A stretch of 64,000 nt of DNA from Hemerocallis citrina (lineage: Eukaryota > Streptophyta > Magnoliopsida > Asparagales > Asphodelaceae). The notes beneath the pieces were generated by a model. That model had not been told where the DNA came from and did not search any database. It saw only the letters and a list, made by a program, of their open reading frames with translations. The stretch is taken from assembly GCA_017893485.1 (NCBI GenBank), contig CM030367.1, forward strand, positions 90,717,121 through 90,781,120. The letters run 5' to 3'. Position numbers and translations under genes: made by a program. This document shows, in pieces, positions 21,566 through 33,733 of this stretch; the stretch's first letter is position 1; each line of letters starts with the position of its first letter.

Positions 21566-24383
21566 GAAGGTGTCAACCATAAAGGTGTGAGTGACATAAA
21601 ACAAGCAACATAAGTAAAGCATGGATTCATCAACAACAGGAAGTAAACAAGAGTAAGTGAATATAGGGAAATCACGAAACGCAAAAACACAACATGTGAA
21701 GCTAAACTAAGTGTCAAGTGTAGAAAACAGGAAAACACATGCATGAAACCAAGTCAAGAAAACACAATTCTATATGCTGATTCTGTAATGCGTACTTGTC
21801 GGAGTCTATGCATCCCACTCTACATAGGTCCGGTGCAAGCCCTTAACATCTCCACTTAATAGGGTTTAATCCCCCGCCATGCAACTAATCCTACTACGAT
21901 GACTACTACGAGATAAAGATAAACTGTGAGTATTAGCCCATGCCCCGATAATTCCGAAGGTCAAACTCTATCCACAGATAATTCCGGAGACTATTTCACT
22001 CACACCTGGAAATCTTCGAGAATACCCCACACTGCAAGCAATGGCACATCATCACATGAATACCACATGTGGGTCGCCTCGACCCCAATAATTCCGAAGA
22101 TCAATCCCACACCACAGGTAATTCCGGAGACTATTTCACTCACACTTGGATAATTTCGGGGATTATCTCACACCGCAAGCCATACGGAAGTCCATAACCC
22201 ATGTTCTCGTTTTCATATCACCACCGGTGCCTGTCCTTATCATTTAGGTTATTTAATTACTTTATGAATCTCCTAGAGTTGGTGTACCCCACCGGACTTA
22301 ACTCAACAACTGATCAACTAAAATACCTCAACAGGCCCAAACATAAATATCTTAACTACCGGTATACTAGGGTCACACACACCCTCTAAAGACTCACACT
22401 AAAATATCCAAACCAATCTTCCAACATAAATTGCTCAGATAAAACAACACGAAAAACATTTGTTCAGTAGAAGATAAGGTATGGAATAGTAAGTTATAGA
22501 TTAAAACATTTAGAGAGTAAACCATTTAAAGAACAATAAAATATGTGCAAATATATCAGTATCAGTGGACTACAAAAGCAATCGGTCGACTGTCCAGAGA
22601 GAAAAATCCAATAACCTTGTGAAATAATTCTAAATATTATAAGTCGACTATAAAAAGCCATCGGTCGACTGTCCAGAGCAAAAATTCCAAAACTTCAATT
22701 AAAATAATTCTAAGTAATATCAGTTGACAGTAAAAAGTCATCGGTCGACTGTACAGAACGAAATTTTCAAGAAAACTAGAGAATACAGTAGCCAGGTCGC
22801 GACGTCGACTGTGAAATCACATCGGTCGATTGTCGACCTGCAAACTGCAGATTTTGATTGTGCACATTTTAACCGATACGTAGTTTTACTTTATGAAAAC
22901 AATTTCTACAAAAAGCGTATTTCTTATTTGATCAAATAAAACTATAGGATATATAATAATCCATAAAACTAAATCAAAACTACTTGAATTTATAAAAATA
23001 GTGATTTGTTGATTTCTTTCAATTAAAACATGAATTGTGCATATAATCAAAATAGAGTTTCTAAAAAAATTTAATTATTCATTGAAATAGCTTCGTATTC
23101 AGATCCAAACCATATCAATACCCAAAATCTCAAAGGAAAACCCCAATTTGGATATATTTCTGCAAACTCAACTCGATCCCAAATTTCGATTTCTCAAGAT
23201 ATGATCTCTTGATTCATAAACTCTTCCTCCAATTTCTCAAAACTGATTCACCATTATAACTTACAATCATAATCAATTTATAACATTACCATATCAAGTT
23301 TCATTCGACCAACACTTAAGAGTGATAAAAATATCATATTTATTAAATTTATGCTTGAAATCCACTATATTCAATCAATCCAACATTAATCCACAAACAA
23401 ATTTTATTCATAAACAACTAGGGTTTCACAAGATCCAATCTTTTTTTTTCATCAATCCATCATACATATTCATACCCAAATCCTAGCATGCTTTCTAGGA
23501 GATGAAACACAACATACAATATTCAAAGAACAAACAAAACAATTTACATTACTCACTTACAACATACACAAAACAAACTGAAACAAACAAGTCACTCACC
23601 TTGTTGAAGAGATCGAATGAAAAGGAAATAGAAGTTAAGAAAGCTCCCTCCTTCGCAAGAAATCCAAAATCTTCTCCTTAGAACGCCAAAATAATAAGAA
23701 ATAAGAGATCTCCTGTGTTGTACAGCAAAAGATGGCTGCACAAAACCCTATATAGTCCGGGATTTAAGTTTCTAGGGTTTCAGAAAATATTTTGTGAAAT
23801 AGTCCTTTTACAACATACATTTACATAATTAGAGCCCTTTATTAGAATACTGGTTAAAACCAATTTAATCAATTCAAAAATCAAAAAGATCCCCTCCAGG
23901 ATCAGCCGGCACTTGTAGGAAAAATCTAGGAAAACAGTTTTGCACTTTCACCCCTTAAAATAGCAATTTTGCGAAAATATCCTATTTTATTAAAACTTGT
24001 AAAATAATTCAAATATGTTGAAACAAAAGGTAAACTCTTTATACCTAAACTGAATAGGCATTGTACCCAGCCTAAGAATCCGAAAATCTGGAGTTTTCAC
24101 CCCCATTTGGTAATTTTGTACAAAAGTCATTCTTTTTGAAATATTTGCAAATAAGTCCAATAATTATCAGAAAAATCTAGAAAAATTATGAATAATCTCA
24201 AATTATAAATAATGAGTTTCCCTAAATTAGTTTGTGGTTTTAAGTTTTCCAAGACAACATTCGCACATGTTTTGCACGTGTAAATGATAGGTTTCTAAAT
24301 GAACATTTATTAAATCACCAAAAAAATCATTTCAATTCATTTTCTACTCTCAAAATAGTATTTGAAAATACGGGGTACTACAC
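21566..24383 (-). repeat. Foreign 2.8 kb LTR-like segment inside T1 5' LTR
   Basis: It carries phrases distantly related to Tekay LTRs (the 'cttgtcggagtctatgcat' zone near 21795, 'tagagttggtgtaccccacc' near 22275) and ends GGGGTACTACA like a different Tekay LTR terminus. No target-site duplication is seen at its edges, and it replaces rather than adds to the resident sequence. Recombination with, or partial deletion after insertion of, a related LTR are both possible. Confidence 0.6.
22555..22850. repeat. Repeated GGTCGACTGT motif, about 70-75 bp spacing
   Basis: Four diverged units contain 'atcggtcgactgt(c/a)cagag' or, in the last, 'atcggtcgattgtcgacc'. Each is preceded 20-25 bp earlier by a partial copy such as 'gtcgactataaaaagc'. 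GTCGAC is a perfect palindrome. Confidence 0.75.
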
Positions 24384-26412
24384 CATATCTCAAAATATAA
24401 CTCAAATATTTTAATTCAACAATGCCGGTACCCGAGGTCTCACTAAACTCTAGATTACAACCTTTCATGTACAAGAATCCATGGGTACTCATACCCTTCA
24501 ATAATCATGTATTTAACTCAATGTATTCTTATCTTCAACTTATTCACAATTTAATCAATGTCTTATCTTAGCATCATTTATGATTTATTTATTCATTCAC
24601 AATTCTTACATAATAGATTTCAATCTCATAAATCATCTTAATCACATCAAGTATTCTTACTCAACCAAAAATAATCATAGAATCTCATTTAGAGAAAAAA
24701 ATCAATTGCTATGCCAAAAATTAATCTTCTTATAATCAAGGTCATACTCTTGAATAAGTTTTCAAATTCATCAATTTATTAATTATCTCCATTTCACTTT
24801 CAATTAAGTTCTCCTCACACTCCCAGTATTTTCAAAAATACCCCATGGAAAATAACAAAAGTTTTAGAATCAAAGTCTCGGCCTTACATATTGGAAAATG
24901 GGATTAGAAACAAAGTCAGAACCTTCACTTTTTTTTCTTCTAAAAAGTTTAGAAACCAAGCCAGAGCCTTCGCATATGAAAAAAAAAAGTATTAGAAACA
25001 AAGTCAGAGACCCCCACAAGGTTCGAACCCAGGGTCAGCAAGAAGAAAGCCCAACGCCCAAGCCAAGGGGCCAAGTGCGCCCACGTGAGTGAAGTACACC
25101 GGGGGTTTTAAATACCCAAACTCTCTTATTCAATTATCTTCACAAAACTTGATTTTTTCGTTTGATCTAATATTCCATTTGGCTGCAATTATTTTATCTA
25201 GACTGAGTTTACTTTCAAACAGTGACTCACGAATTTTTAACTAATATTTTAGACATTATATCTAAATTTCAAATTATTTCTTCTCATTAATAAACATGAA
25301 TTGCATTTCTTCAATTTATTCAAAATAGCAATTTGTATCTCTTACAAACAATTTAATGAATCTATGTGTACCAAATTAACTTCGCTAAAATTCATTTCAA
25401 CCACAAGGAAAATCTCAACAATTTTCATACAATTATATATTTCGACATTTGTAATTAACATGCATATTTGTTAATGGCAATAACTCATTGTTTCATTGTC
25501 TCATTTCTAACTAACATGATGGAAATTAGTTTCTTAATCATAGCAAAAATTTCTACAATTCATGGCACATACATTAGCATGGTTTTGTTCTACATTTATC
25601 ACATCAACTTTATCTATACTACTCATTTAATCATTACTAGCATGCATTTCCTACGTTTAGAAAGCACAAGATCACCCACCTCTTATGAAGAATTTGCAAA
25701 CAATAAGATGAGGCACAACTTCTAGGGACTCCTAGCTCCAACAAGCAACTCCTAGTCCTTCTCCTCCTTGCAAGAGCACTCCAAAAAGCCTCCAATGCAG
25801 CAAGAACACTCTCTAACTCTTTCTTTTTTCTCTCTCTAATTTGTTTTGTTTTTGTGTGAAATGGGAAGAAAAAACAACGGTATTTATAGGACAAAAGAAG
25901 GGCTAAAATGCAAATTTCATTCACCTAATAATTACCCACTCACCTTTTCACTTTCCCACTACCCCACTACTCCACCTCTCCATCTCCCATAACCTCCTGG
26001 CCTCTCTCTCTTCATAACCGACCGGCCCACTCTCTCTCTGCATTACACGTGCACGTGTTGTGCACTAGTGCACACACACACACAAAATTAAATACAATTC
26101 CTATAATTCTAATATGTGTATAAAAAGTTGTTACATGTCATGTGTGAGTCCATGCACAACAAAAAATGGGATTTAATTAATGGGATTGTCTTGTGGGCTT
26201 GCTTTTTAATTAATTAATTTAATTTGTCTAGTGGGCTAGAATCCATTCTTAGGTCCATGGGTTTAATGAAAGGCTAAGAGAATACTCATGCATGCTAAAA
26301 TAATAAGAAAAATAAAGATGGAAAATAAAGATGGAAAAATTAGCACGTGCATTGTACGTGCAAAAATTGAAAAAAATGTATTTTTAATTAAAATAAAATA
26401 CGGGATGTTACA

Positions 26413-26740
26413 GGAAATTAACTCGACCTCGGGTTTATGGATGGAGTAAACGGGATCATCTCCATTAGACAATCCTTCTTCTGTTTCCACTCATGATACA
26501 AACCAAACCCTATGCCATTAGCTCCAAACTTCAACTCCTTCACCTTTCATCTTTGATAAATACAAGCATAAATCATCGCTTTACACACAAACATCATTAC
26601 ATAATTTCCAATGTCAAACACCATTGATTGACGATGCTTGTCGGCTGCAACCATATACTTCTCATTGGATGCTTCAAGATTTCACCTCACTTTGGTCTTG
26701 CACTCAACACCTTGTCGAATTGGAAATTAATATACTCCCT
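26413..26740 (-). pseudogene. G0 integrase C-terminal remnant
   Basis: On the minus strand, with stops, it reads as a diverged gypsy integrase C-terminal region: 'NEKYMVAADKHRQ' followed by 'VFDIGNYVM', similar to the usual 'Y...ADKHR....FEVGDLV'. It continues into 5369 on the other side of T1. Confidence 0.55.
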
Positions 26741-27408
26741 TGTTGGGTTTATGTCTTGCATACTAAGATTTATACGAAGACGATGAAGCGACGCATGGAG
26801 ATGAGAAGCAACAATAGCAACAGAAAGAATGTGTGATCGACTGCACGATCGACCGTCACCCTTTGGGCAGTCAACCGCACGCAGTTGTTGTTTGTGTTCG
26901 GGTGCGGGTCTAGGGAACTCGTTTGAAGCCCAACTTCTTCTCAAAGTTAGATCGTACAGCTTTTATCGTATGTTTATCATTTCAGAAAATATCCGATGAC
27001 TATTGTATTAAGATATCAAATTATGGTTTCTCTAGATCTCTATATATTGTTGTAATTGGCCTCCAATGAGAGCCAAGAGAGAGAGTACTTCATTGAAGAG
27101 AGTTTGAGAGGTTCTCCAATTATAAAAAACTAGTTTTTTTTTCTTCTGGTGAGGCTAGAGAAAGGGTCGTGGTTAGAATTGTAATATTCTTGTATCTTCT
27201 CTAATTGAATAATATCTCGGTTTCTTCTCTCCTGTATTAAGGTGAAAGCCCAAATTGGGACAAATTTGTGTGCTTTGGTGTGTTTGGTGTGATCCTCTAT
27301 TGACTTGGTGATTTGTATTGATCGAGCCACTTAACTCAACAAGATCCTAGTAAAAGAGAAAATCAAATTCCGTAACATTTGGTATCAGAGCGCAAATTGT
27401 TCCTAACA
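26741..27408 (+). mobile_element. C0: reduced C-family copia-like element (one LTR, primer site, LTR stub)
   Basis: A C-family LTR (26741-27377) starts TGTTGGGTTTATGTCTTGC and ends GTAACA. A tRNA-iMet-type primer site (27380-27392) follows, then after 8 bp 'TCCTAACA', which equals the LTR terminus of C2. The flanks TCCCT (26736-26740) and TCCCC (27409-27413) agree in four of five bases. This is best read as an element whose interior and most of one LTR were deleted. Confidence 0.65.
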
Positions 27409-27413
27409 TCCCC

Positions 27414-27681
27414 TTGTAGATCAATTTTAGGAAATACTTTAAATTTCTGAAGCGGATCAAACAAGTCCTCAAATTTCGGAACATGAAGTATGTAGGAAAC
27501 TGTGTCCTTATCGGTTGCAAGACTGTCTCCACCCATCTCCCATATAACACCCTTCTTTAGGACCAACAATGTCAGAAGCATGCATAAGCTCATCATCTCA
27601 CTTGTTTGCCCTTCCTGCAATAACTCATCTACTTCTTTATAAATAATTGTTGCCTCTTTCTGAGTAGATTGAACTTGTTCA
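27414..27681 (-). pseudogene. G0 internal remnant between C0 and C1
   Basis: Minus-strand reading with stops and shifts: 'GQTSEMMSLCMLLTLLV' and 'SYILHVPKFEDLFDPLQ'. It is continuous with 30684-31165 across C1. I do not recognise the exact domain. Confidence 0.4.
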
Positions 27682-28376
27682 TGTTAGGGATTTCTACCGA
27701 AAACCCCTCTTAGGATCTTGTTGAGTTATTCGATGCAATCAACACAAACCACCAAGCACATATGAGATCATACCAAACACACCAAAGCACACACAAATTT
27801 GTTCCAGTTGGGGCTTTCGTCTTAATCTAGGGAGAAGAAACCCAAGATATTATTCAACTAGAGAAGATACATGAATATTACAATTCTCACCACGACTCTC
27901 TCTCAAGCCTCACCAGCAAGTACTAGTTTTTTACAATTAGAGAATCACTCAATCTCTCCTTCAATGAAGTACTCTCTCTCTTGACTCTCAATGGAGACCA
28001 ATAACAATAATATATAGAGATCTAGAGAAACCCTAGTTTGATATCTTGATACAATAGGCTTTGGATGTTACTGAAGAGATAACCCTATGATAATAGCCGT
28101 CAGATCTGACTTGAAGAGCAAGTTGGGCTTCTCATGAATTACCAAGATCTGACCCAAATTATCCATCTGTGCCACGCACGGTCGACCGCACCTCAAGGTC
28201 GGTCGCCGTCCCCCTCTCGGGAACTTCTGCAGAGTTGGGCGGTCGACCGCACCTCATGTACGGTCGACCACAACTCCACCTGCTGCTACTGCTGACTGTT
28301 TTCCTTGCTTCCACTCCATCTCCGATCGTCTCATCGTCTTCTTATCCAACATAGTACGCAAGACATAAACCTAACA
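27682..28376 (-). repeat. C1 3' LTR
   Basis: It begins TGTTAGGGATTTC and ends AACCTAACA on the plus strand. It contains a cluster of GGTCGACCG-type palindromes (28183-28270). Confidence 0.9.
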
Positions 28377-28387
28377 ATCTCCACCTT
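28377..28387 (-). promoter_or_regulatory. C1 polypurine tract
   Basis: Minus-strand AAGGTGGAGAT directly before the LTR, the typical copia tract. The same tract is present in C2 at 48256-48266. Confidence 0.88.
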
Positions 28388-28505
28388 GGATTGCATACTC
28401 ATGAATCCACACCTGTGTGATTTAAAACCTTCTAGACTCTTTTCCTTCTCTTTTTGCAAACAACTCGTTTCAATGGCTTCCTCTGCTAGTTGAATCTATC
28501 TCCAC

Positions 28506-28826
28506 CTATTTTTCTCCCGCTGTATGCCCCCCTGAAGGGCACACCCCAGTAGATGTAATCATGGAGGTGCCACCCTCCACACGAACTCCACCTACCTCAA
28601 GGCTCTCTCCACCATCCGATGATATTCGAACGTCGCAGTCTCGCTCGGATGATTCTAGTGACGGCATACTAGATGGTGCTTTAGGAACAATGGGCTTCAA
28701 ACCACTTGGCCAAGGTTTCCTGTTCCTCCAAAGTTGGTAGAGGTTGTGCTGACCCTGCTCAATCCCCCTCTCACCCTTCATTACCTTGCGATAACTTTCC
28801 TAAACTGAACGAACTCCACCTGGATC
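28506..28826 (-). pseudogene. C1 second conserved coding stretch, function unknown
   Basis: A minus-strand frame includes 'GQHNLYQLWRNRKPWPSGLK', 'SSMPSLESSERD' and 'GGESLEVGGVRVEGGTSM'. C2 encodes nearly the same residues at 47782-48111. Conservation of the amino-acid sequence between the two copies suggests it was once translated. I recognise no family; it may be the remaining tail of a deleted polyprotein. Confidence 0.5.
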
Positions 28827-28990
28827 TGTGTACCTGCAGTCCCGAGCTTCTAGAGTTCTCATGGATATAAGGCTCCGCTTCATCAAAGGAATATACATGC
28901 ACTCCTCTAGTGTGTGTCCCCTTCCATTTTTCATCTTCGACTCATTAGTTTTCTCACCCCTTACTTCACAAGTTTTGTCAATCTTCGTTC

Positions 28991-29920
28991 CTACACAACG
29001 ACATGAGCAAAAGTAGAAATTATTACTTCACAAATCTTATCAACCTTCATTCCCACACAATGATATGATGCAAATTTGCAAGTAGAAACCATCTCCCTCT
29101 CGGAGCAAACTTGAGAAGAACTAACCGAATCAAAAGAACAACCGGAATTTACATATAAAGAACTTGAAACAGAAGTACTGTTTAAGCCATCACCTGATTC
29201 AGCGACACTGAATTTGGCACCCCTCTGACTCAACCGCTTGCAACAGTCTCTCATGTAATGCTCAATCCCTTTGCACTGGTCACCATGGACCTTACTCTTA
29301 CATACACTTTTCCTTCCAATCAATGTACAATCCACCTCCAAGCAACTCACAGAAGTTGACGCCGATTTCTGACTCTCCTTCCTAAGTGCATCCTCCTCCA
29401 ATCCCTTGATCATACCTGCTATGAAAAACTTCTCCTTGGTAGATTCCTCATCTAGCACGGTTATCATGTTGGATACATTTGGTGATGAATATATCGAGTT
29501 GGAAACCCTTAGATCATCTGCGTTGAACGCCCTCAGTTCAAATAACTCCATATTGAACTCCACTTCAAGATCTAAAAGAGCAGTACTTTCCTTCATTGAA
29601 AAATCCCACAACTTTCTTCGCTGGTACATCCGACCCTATGATGACGATTACGAGTAGTCAGTTCTGAATCTTGCCCAAAGACTCGCCATGCTTCTCCTAT
29701 ACCTGACTTCGCTCATCGATGACAACCGGATTAAACGCAAGGCTTCTGAACATATCTTCTTCCACTTCTCCTGCTTTATGCCGAATGGTCTCCCTTTATC
29801 TCCTTCTAGGACTAGATCCAAGTCCTGTTGAACCGATGCTTCATGCATGCCCACCTTCAAGAGGTCTAAGTTTATCTTTCCTTTGAACCACTTGATCTTC
29901 ATGATCTGATCTGCCATCAT
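28991..29920 (-). pseudogene. C1 copia-type Gag with in-frame stops
   Basis: The start is ATG 29920 ('MMADQIMKI'). 'FKGKINLDLLK' followed by 'VQQDLDLVLEGD' resembles the usual copia Gag opening 'F.G.NF..W...M...L.QQ.L...L.G'. 'RRKLWDFSMKEST' with 'FNADDLRVSN' matches the next conserved block. 'CKGIEHYMRDC' is a degenerate zinc knuckle (CX4HX4C, first Cys missing). Two stops (29648-29650 and a few codons on) break the frame. Confidence 0.75.
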
Positions 29921-29950
29921 CTCCAAGGAACTCGAACAAACCCTTTGAAC

Positions 29951-29967
29951 CTGAAGCTCTGATACCA
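29951..29967 (-). promoter_or_regulatory. C1 primer-binding site (tRNA-iMet)
   Basis: Minus-strand TGGTATCAGAGCTTCAG, two bases from the LTR edge. Confidence 0.9.
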
Positions 29968-29969
29968 AA

Positions 29970-30683
29970 TGTTAGGGATTTCTACCGAAAACCCCTCTTA
30001 GGATCTTGTTAAGTTATTCGATGCAATCAACACAAACCACGAAGCACATATGAGATCATACAAAACACACCGAAGCACACACAAATTTGTCCCGGATGGG
30101 GCTTTCGCCTTAATCTGGGGGAGAAGAAACCCAAGATATTATTCAACTAGAGAAGATACAAGAATTTTACAATTCTAACCACGACCCTCTCTCAAGCCTC
30201 ACCAACAAGTACTAGTTGTTTACAATTAGAGAATCACTCAGTCTCTCCTTCAATGAAGTACTCTCTCCCTTGACTCTCAATGGAGACCGATAACAACAAT
30301 ATATAGAGATCTAGAGAAACCTTAGTTTGATATCTTGATACAATAGCCTTTGGATGTTACTGAAGAGATAACCCTACCATAAGAGCCGTCAGATCTGACT
30401 TGAAGAGCAAGCTGAGCTTCTCACGAATCACCAAGATCCGACCCAAATTATCCATCAGTGCCGCGTGCGGTCGACCGCACCTCAAGGTCGGTCGATCGTC
30501 CCCCTCTGGGGAACTTCTGTAGAGTTGGGCGATCGACCGCACCCCATGTACGGTCGACCACAACTCCACCTGCTGCTGCCGCTGACTGTTTCCCTTGCTT
30601 CCACTCCGTCTCCGATCATCTTGATTCCTCCATCGTCTCATCGTCTTCTTATCCAACATAGTATGCAAGACATAAACCCAACA
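29970..30683 (-). repeat. C1 5' LTR
   Basis: Partner of 27682-28376 with a shared cluster of GGTCGACCG palindromes (30469-30557). On the minus strand a TATATATT word near 30299-30306 is the likely TATA element. Confidence 0.9.
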
Positions 30684-31165
30684 GTTCAACCATTTTTTCA
30701 ACAGTTAACTTCTCACCTTGCAACTTCCAAACTGGAACTTGTCATCATCATGATAAACACCATATATTAGTAGAAGTTGACTTGACACTGACAAGGGCTC
30801 ATTGATCTCCGATAAAGGCAGGACCATTTCATGTGCGATATGTGGAACTTCTTCTACAACTATTTCCACAACCACTTCTTCAACCTCCTTTTCTCTTTTA
30901 CTTCCAAACTCAAATTTTTTTTCCACCTCCCTGACCTCATGGCTGAAAGTATACTTCGTTTTGGCGAAAGAAAACAATGACTCCCGTATAACTTTAGAGA
31001 CTTTAGGCTGAGAACTAAGAGGAATCTTCAGATAAGATACTTGTTTCTGAACTCCTCGATCTCCTTAAAATTATTTATATTTATGGTTCAGTGCCTCCTC
31101 TATTTGTAATGCTCAATGGTGTACTTCATCGATGCTCCAACGAGCATGCAATATCAAATGATCTT
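30684..31165 (-). pseudogene. G0 gag/spacer remnant
   Basis: The minus-strand frame 30705-30977 reads Glu/Val-rich sequence ('KEVEEVVVEIVVEEVPH') and, near 31160, a gypsy Gag-like phrase ('FINGLRYEIQDHLILHARWS' when joined across T2/T3). It is broken by stops. Confidence 0.45.
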
Positions 31166-31170
31166 GAATC

Positions 31171-33220
31171 TGTAATACCCTGAATTCCAAAACAGACTGA
31201 ATCTGGAGTTCCACAGGATCTTTACACTTCTCTTTGTACAATTTTACAAGGAATTAAAAACTTTTGTTACATCAGAATTTACATTTACATTACATATTTA
31301 CAGCGGAAGCAATTTACAACGAATTACATCAATAGAAATGTACAACGCTTGAATCATTCTTTAAGAAACATGCAAACTTTAGTCTTGTTAATCACTTTAT
31401 CCTGCATAGAAACTGTGGGCACGTCAGTTGCTTACAACCGACGAAATATTATACACGGCTATCCTCTCTATGCCGAACAGTATAACGATTTTCAAATACT
31501 TAAACAAACCACAAACTTGATCACAAATAAAACTACAAGGGACTATCCTGTTGATGTCATGTTGTGCGGTGCACTTAGTCCTTAATGCAGTTACGTTTTG
31601 TTACATGACACTAATGCGCACTTGTTCAGATTCTATGCATCCCATACTAGATAGGTCCGAGGGCAAGCCCTTAACCGTTCTTCATCTTGTAGGGTGCAAT
31701 CCTTCGTCATGACTTAAACTACTACTGTAACTATGATAAGTATCCTAGATGTTCTATGAGTTACGAGCTCATATCCAGACAGCTTGGAGGGAAATTCCAC
31801 GTCATGTCACGATGCATCGTGAAAAACCTATGGACAATTCAGCCTCCGTCACGGGACATGAAACCACCCGCAGTCACCAAACACCCCACAAGCATCACAT
31901 GCGGTACGTATTCTTGGAGACATATCCACGTCATGACACGACGCATCGTGTAGAAAGCCTGTGAACACTCTCACACCGTAGCTCCGAGGCCCTCACACTC
32001 GTGTTTTTCTCTTATTTCCGTCAAATCTTTACTATGTATCTAGTCCTTAGTTATTTGAATCATGAACAAAATTAATTCTCTGGAGTTAGCCCTTCCACTA
32101 TACCGGTCTTAACCATTTAGATAACATGACCCAAATCTTGGCCTTTTCATTTCAAATCTCATTTCAACAATCTCTTTACTCATTGCCGGTATGAGGCTTA
32201 GCTACACTCTAATTCTCAATTTCGATTCATAATCACAAAAATTGAGTTTTCATACTCATATAGTCTTTTTCATAGTTCAAATAAATTTCCATCTCTTTTT
32301 TATAATTCAGCTTTATACATAAGTTCAATTTCAATTTAAAACATTCTCATTCAAACAAATAAGTCTCATTAATTCCATTTAACTTCCGTACTATTATTTC
32401 TTTTTCTCCAAAATCAAGATCATGTTTCATTTATCTTTCAAATGCGTACTTTACCCAAATAAAGAACAAAATCCATAAACGAATACATTACAAGTTCTTT
32501 TTATACAAGATTCTCTTTTATAATTTGGTATAACTCCTCATGGATAAAAATCCCTTTTTTTTATACTTATGCAAATATCAATTATATAGAGTTCTACTCA
32601 ATTTTTACTTCTCACACTCTTTAATTTAAGTCAAAATAGTGTGCAAATATTTTTCATGAAGTCCATATATTTTTATAATGATTATAATATTTTTTCCCTG
32701 AATTTTAGAAATAAAAAAATCACAAAAAACATTAAAACCCAAAAAGGGGTTTTAAAATGCCGAGTTCAGGAATCGAACCAGCGACCAAAGCCAAGCCCAA
32801 CGCTACAGTGCAGTGCACTGTGGCACATGCGCTAACCAGAAAGGACAGGGCGTAACCACGTCGAAACGGAGGGCTCAAACTCATATGAACCCATTCCCAG
32901 AATTCAAATTTTTCCCAAAAAACAATAAAACAAAAAGCCTCTGTTCAGTTTCGAACCTAAGACCCAAGACCAGACCCATGCTACAGTAAGCGCACCTAAA
33001 CGCACTTGCTAACCAAATAGTCCAAGTGGCTAATCCGATATGAGTTGGGTTTTTAGGGGTTTGATTCGAGTTTCGGTTCATTCGAATTTTTATAAAAATA
33101 ACTATTTTCAAATTCGTTTCTTCTCCACTTTCATTCAAAATTTACAGAATAAAACTTTTATGCATTTCTAATATATCAGTAACTCAAAACTTAATTTTGG
33201 ACAAAAAAAGTGTAATTTTT
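31171..33220 (-). repeat. Left LTR of the composite, truncated
   Basis: It begins TGTAATACCCTG and matches the other two LTRs until 'gtgtaattttt' at about 33220. There it jumps into the internal leader; a T-rich microhomology of a few bases lies at the joint. About 1.3 kb of its right end is missing. Confidence 0.85.
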
Positions 33221-33733
33221 CCTTCAGTACATCGTACATATTTTTCCTCTTCTCGAGTTCCCAAACACGATGACCGAGAGTTGCAATGCTCTTCTTGCAG
33301 TTCGCACACTGTGCCTGCAGCAGCTCTGCTCTCTCCCTCTGAGTCTCTACCTGCCTCTGAAGAGACACAATGAGACTACTCAGAACTGGTTCTTCCTCGT
33401 CGGAGGAATCATCAGATGAATCTGGAGGTGAGTGATCTCTCGGGACTCAGGTCATTCTTCTTCAAATTCTTCAGGATCTTCTTCGTCTGAATCAACTTGC
33501 CCGGGGTAGTAATCCACCTCAACTATGAGCCAGTCATCATCTCCAGCTGGGTCGAAGTGATCTGCCATCTTAGAGAAAAGAGAAGAAGAAGCATAAATCT
33601 TAGAGCAACACAAATGTAAGTGACTTACATTTAAATCTCTAGACTCAACACACGCTCTAATGTCCACTTCTAGGGTGTCGTTCCTTATAAATTTGTACTA
33701 CTTGGAAGCGTGGCTCTGATACCAATACCGCTC
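33221..33733 (-). pseudogene. T3 internal leader fragment with extra ORF
   Basis: It corresponds to 41531-42045 of T2 with only about two base differences. It holds the acidic ORF start ('MADHFDPAGDDDWLIVEVD', ATG at 33568), part of the coiled-coil stretch and the primer site TGGTATCAGAGCCACGC (33708-33724). The rest of this internal region is deleted. Confidence 0.82.

Larger units (their letters stand above)
5370..26412 (-). mobile_element. T1: Tekay-like Ty3/gypsy chromovirus carrying nested insertions
   Basis: Minus-strand element with TG...CA LTRs (5370-16014 and 21338-26412), a tRNA-iMet primer site (21318-21334), an extra ORF, gag, protease, RT, RNase H, integrase with chromodomain, and a purine tract at 16015-16028. 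Flanking bases GAAAA (5365-5369) and GGAAA (26413-26417) look like a target-site duplication with one change. The 3' LTR is interrupted by R1, and the 5' LTR contains a foreign 2.8 kb segment. The C-terminal chromodomain and domain order indicate the Del/Tekay clade. All reading frames are broken, so it is not autonomous now. Confidence 0.85.
21338..26412 (-). repeat. T1 5' LTR, chimeric
   Basis: 21338-21565 matches 5370-5600 (about 95% by eye), and 24384-26412 matches 6343-7382 plus 15043-16014. The expected 750 bp between them is replaced by 21566-24383. A minus-strand TATAAATA at 25881-25888 matches that of the 3' LTR. Confidence 0.8.
27682..30683 (-). mobile_element. C1: copia-like element without polymerase
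   Basis: LTRs at 27682-28376 and 29970-30683 are flanked by perfect GTTCA duplications (27677-27681 and 30684-30688). The primer site TGGTATCAGAGCTTCAG (29951-29967) and the polypurine tract AAGGTGGAGAT (28377-28387) are of copia type. The 1.6 kb interior encodes a broken copia-type Gag and a second conserved stretch, but no protease, integrase, RT or RNase H. It is homologous to C2 throughout. Confidence 0.9.

Noticed and set aside
27347..27620. Minus-strand ORFs spanning 27378-27410 as one protein
   Set aside because: They read through the reverse complement of the C0 primer site and LTR end, so they join unrelated elements.
31749..31964. Paired plus-strand ORFs repeated at 34311 and 42622
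   Set aside because: They are shadows of the three related LTR copies; differences between copies do not respect codons.
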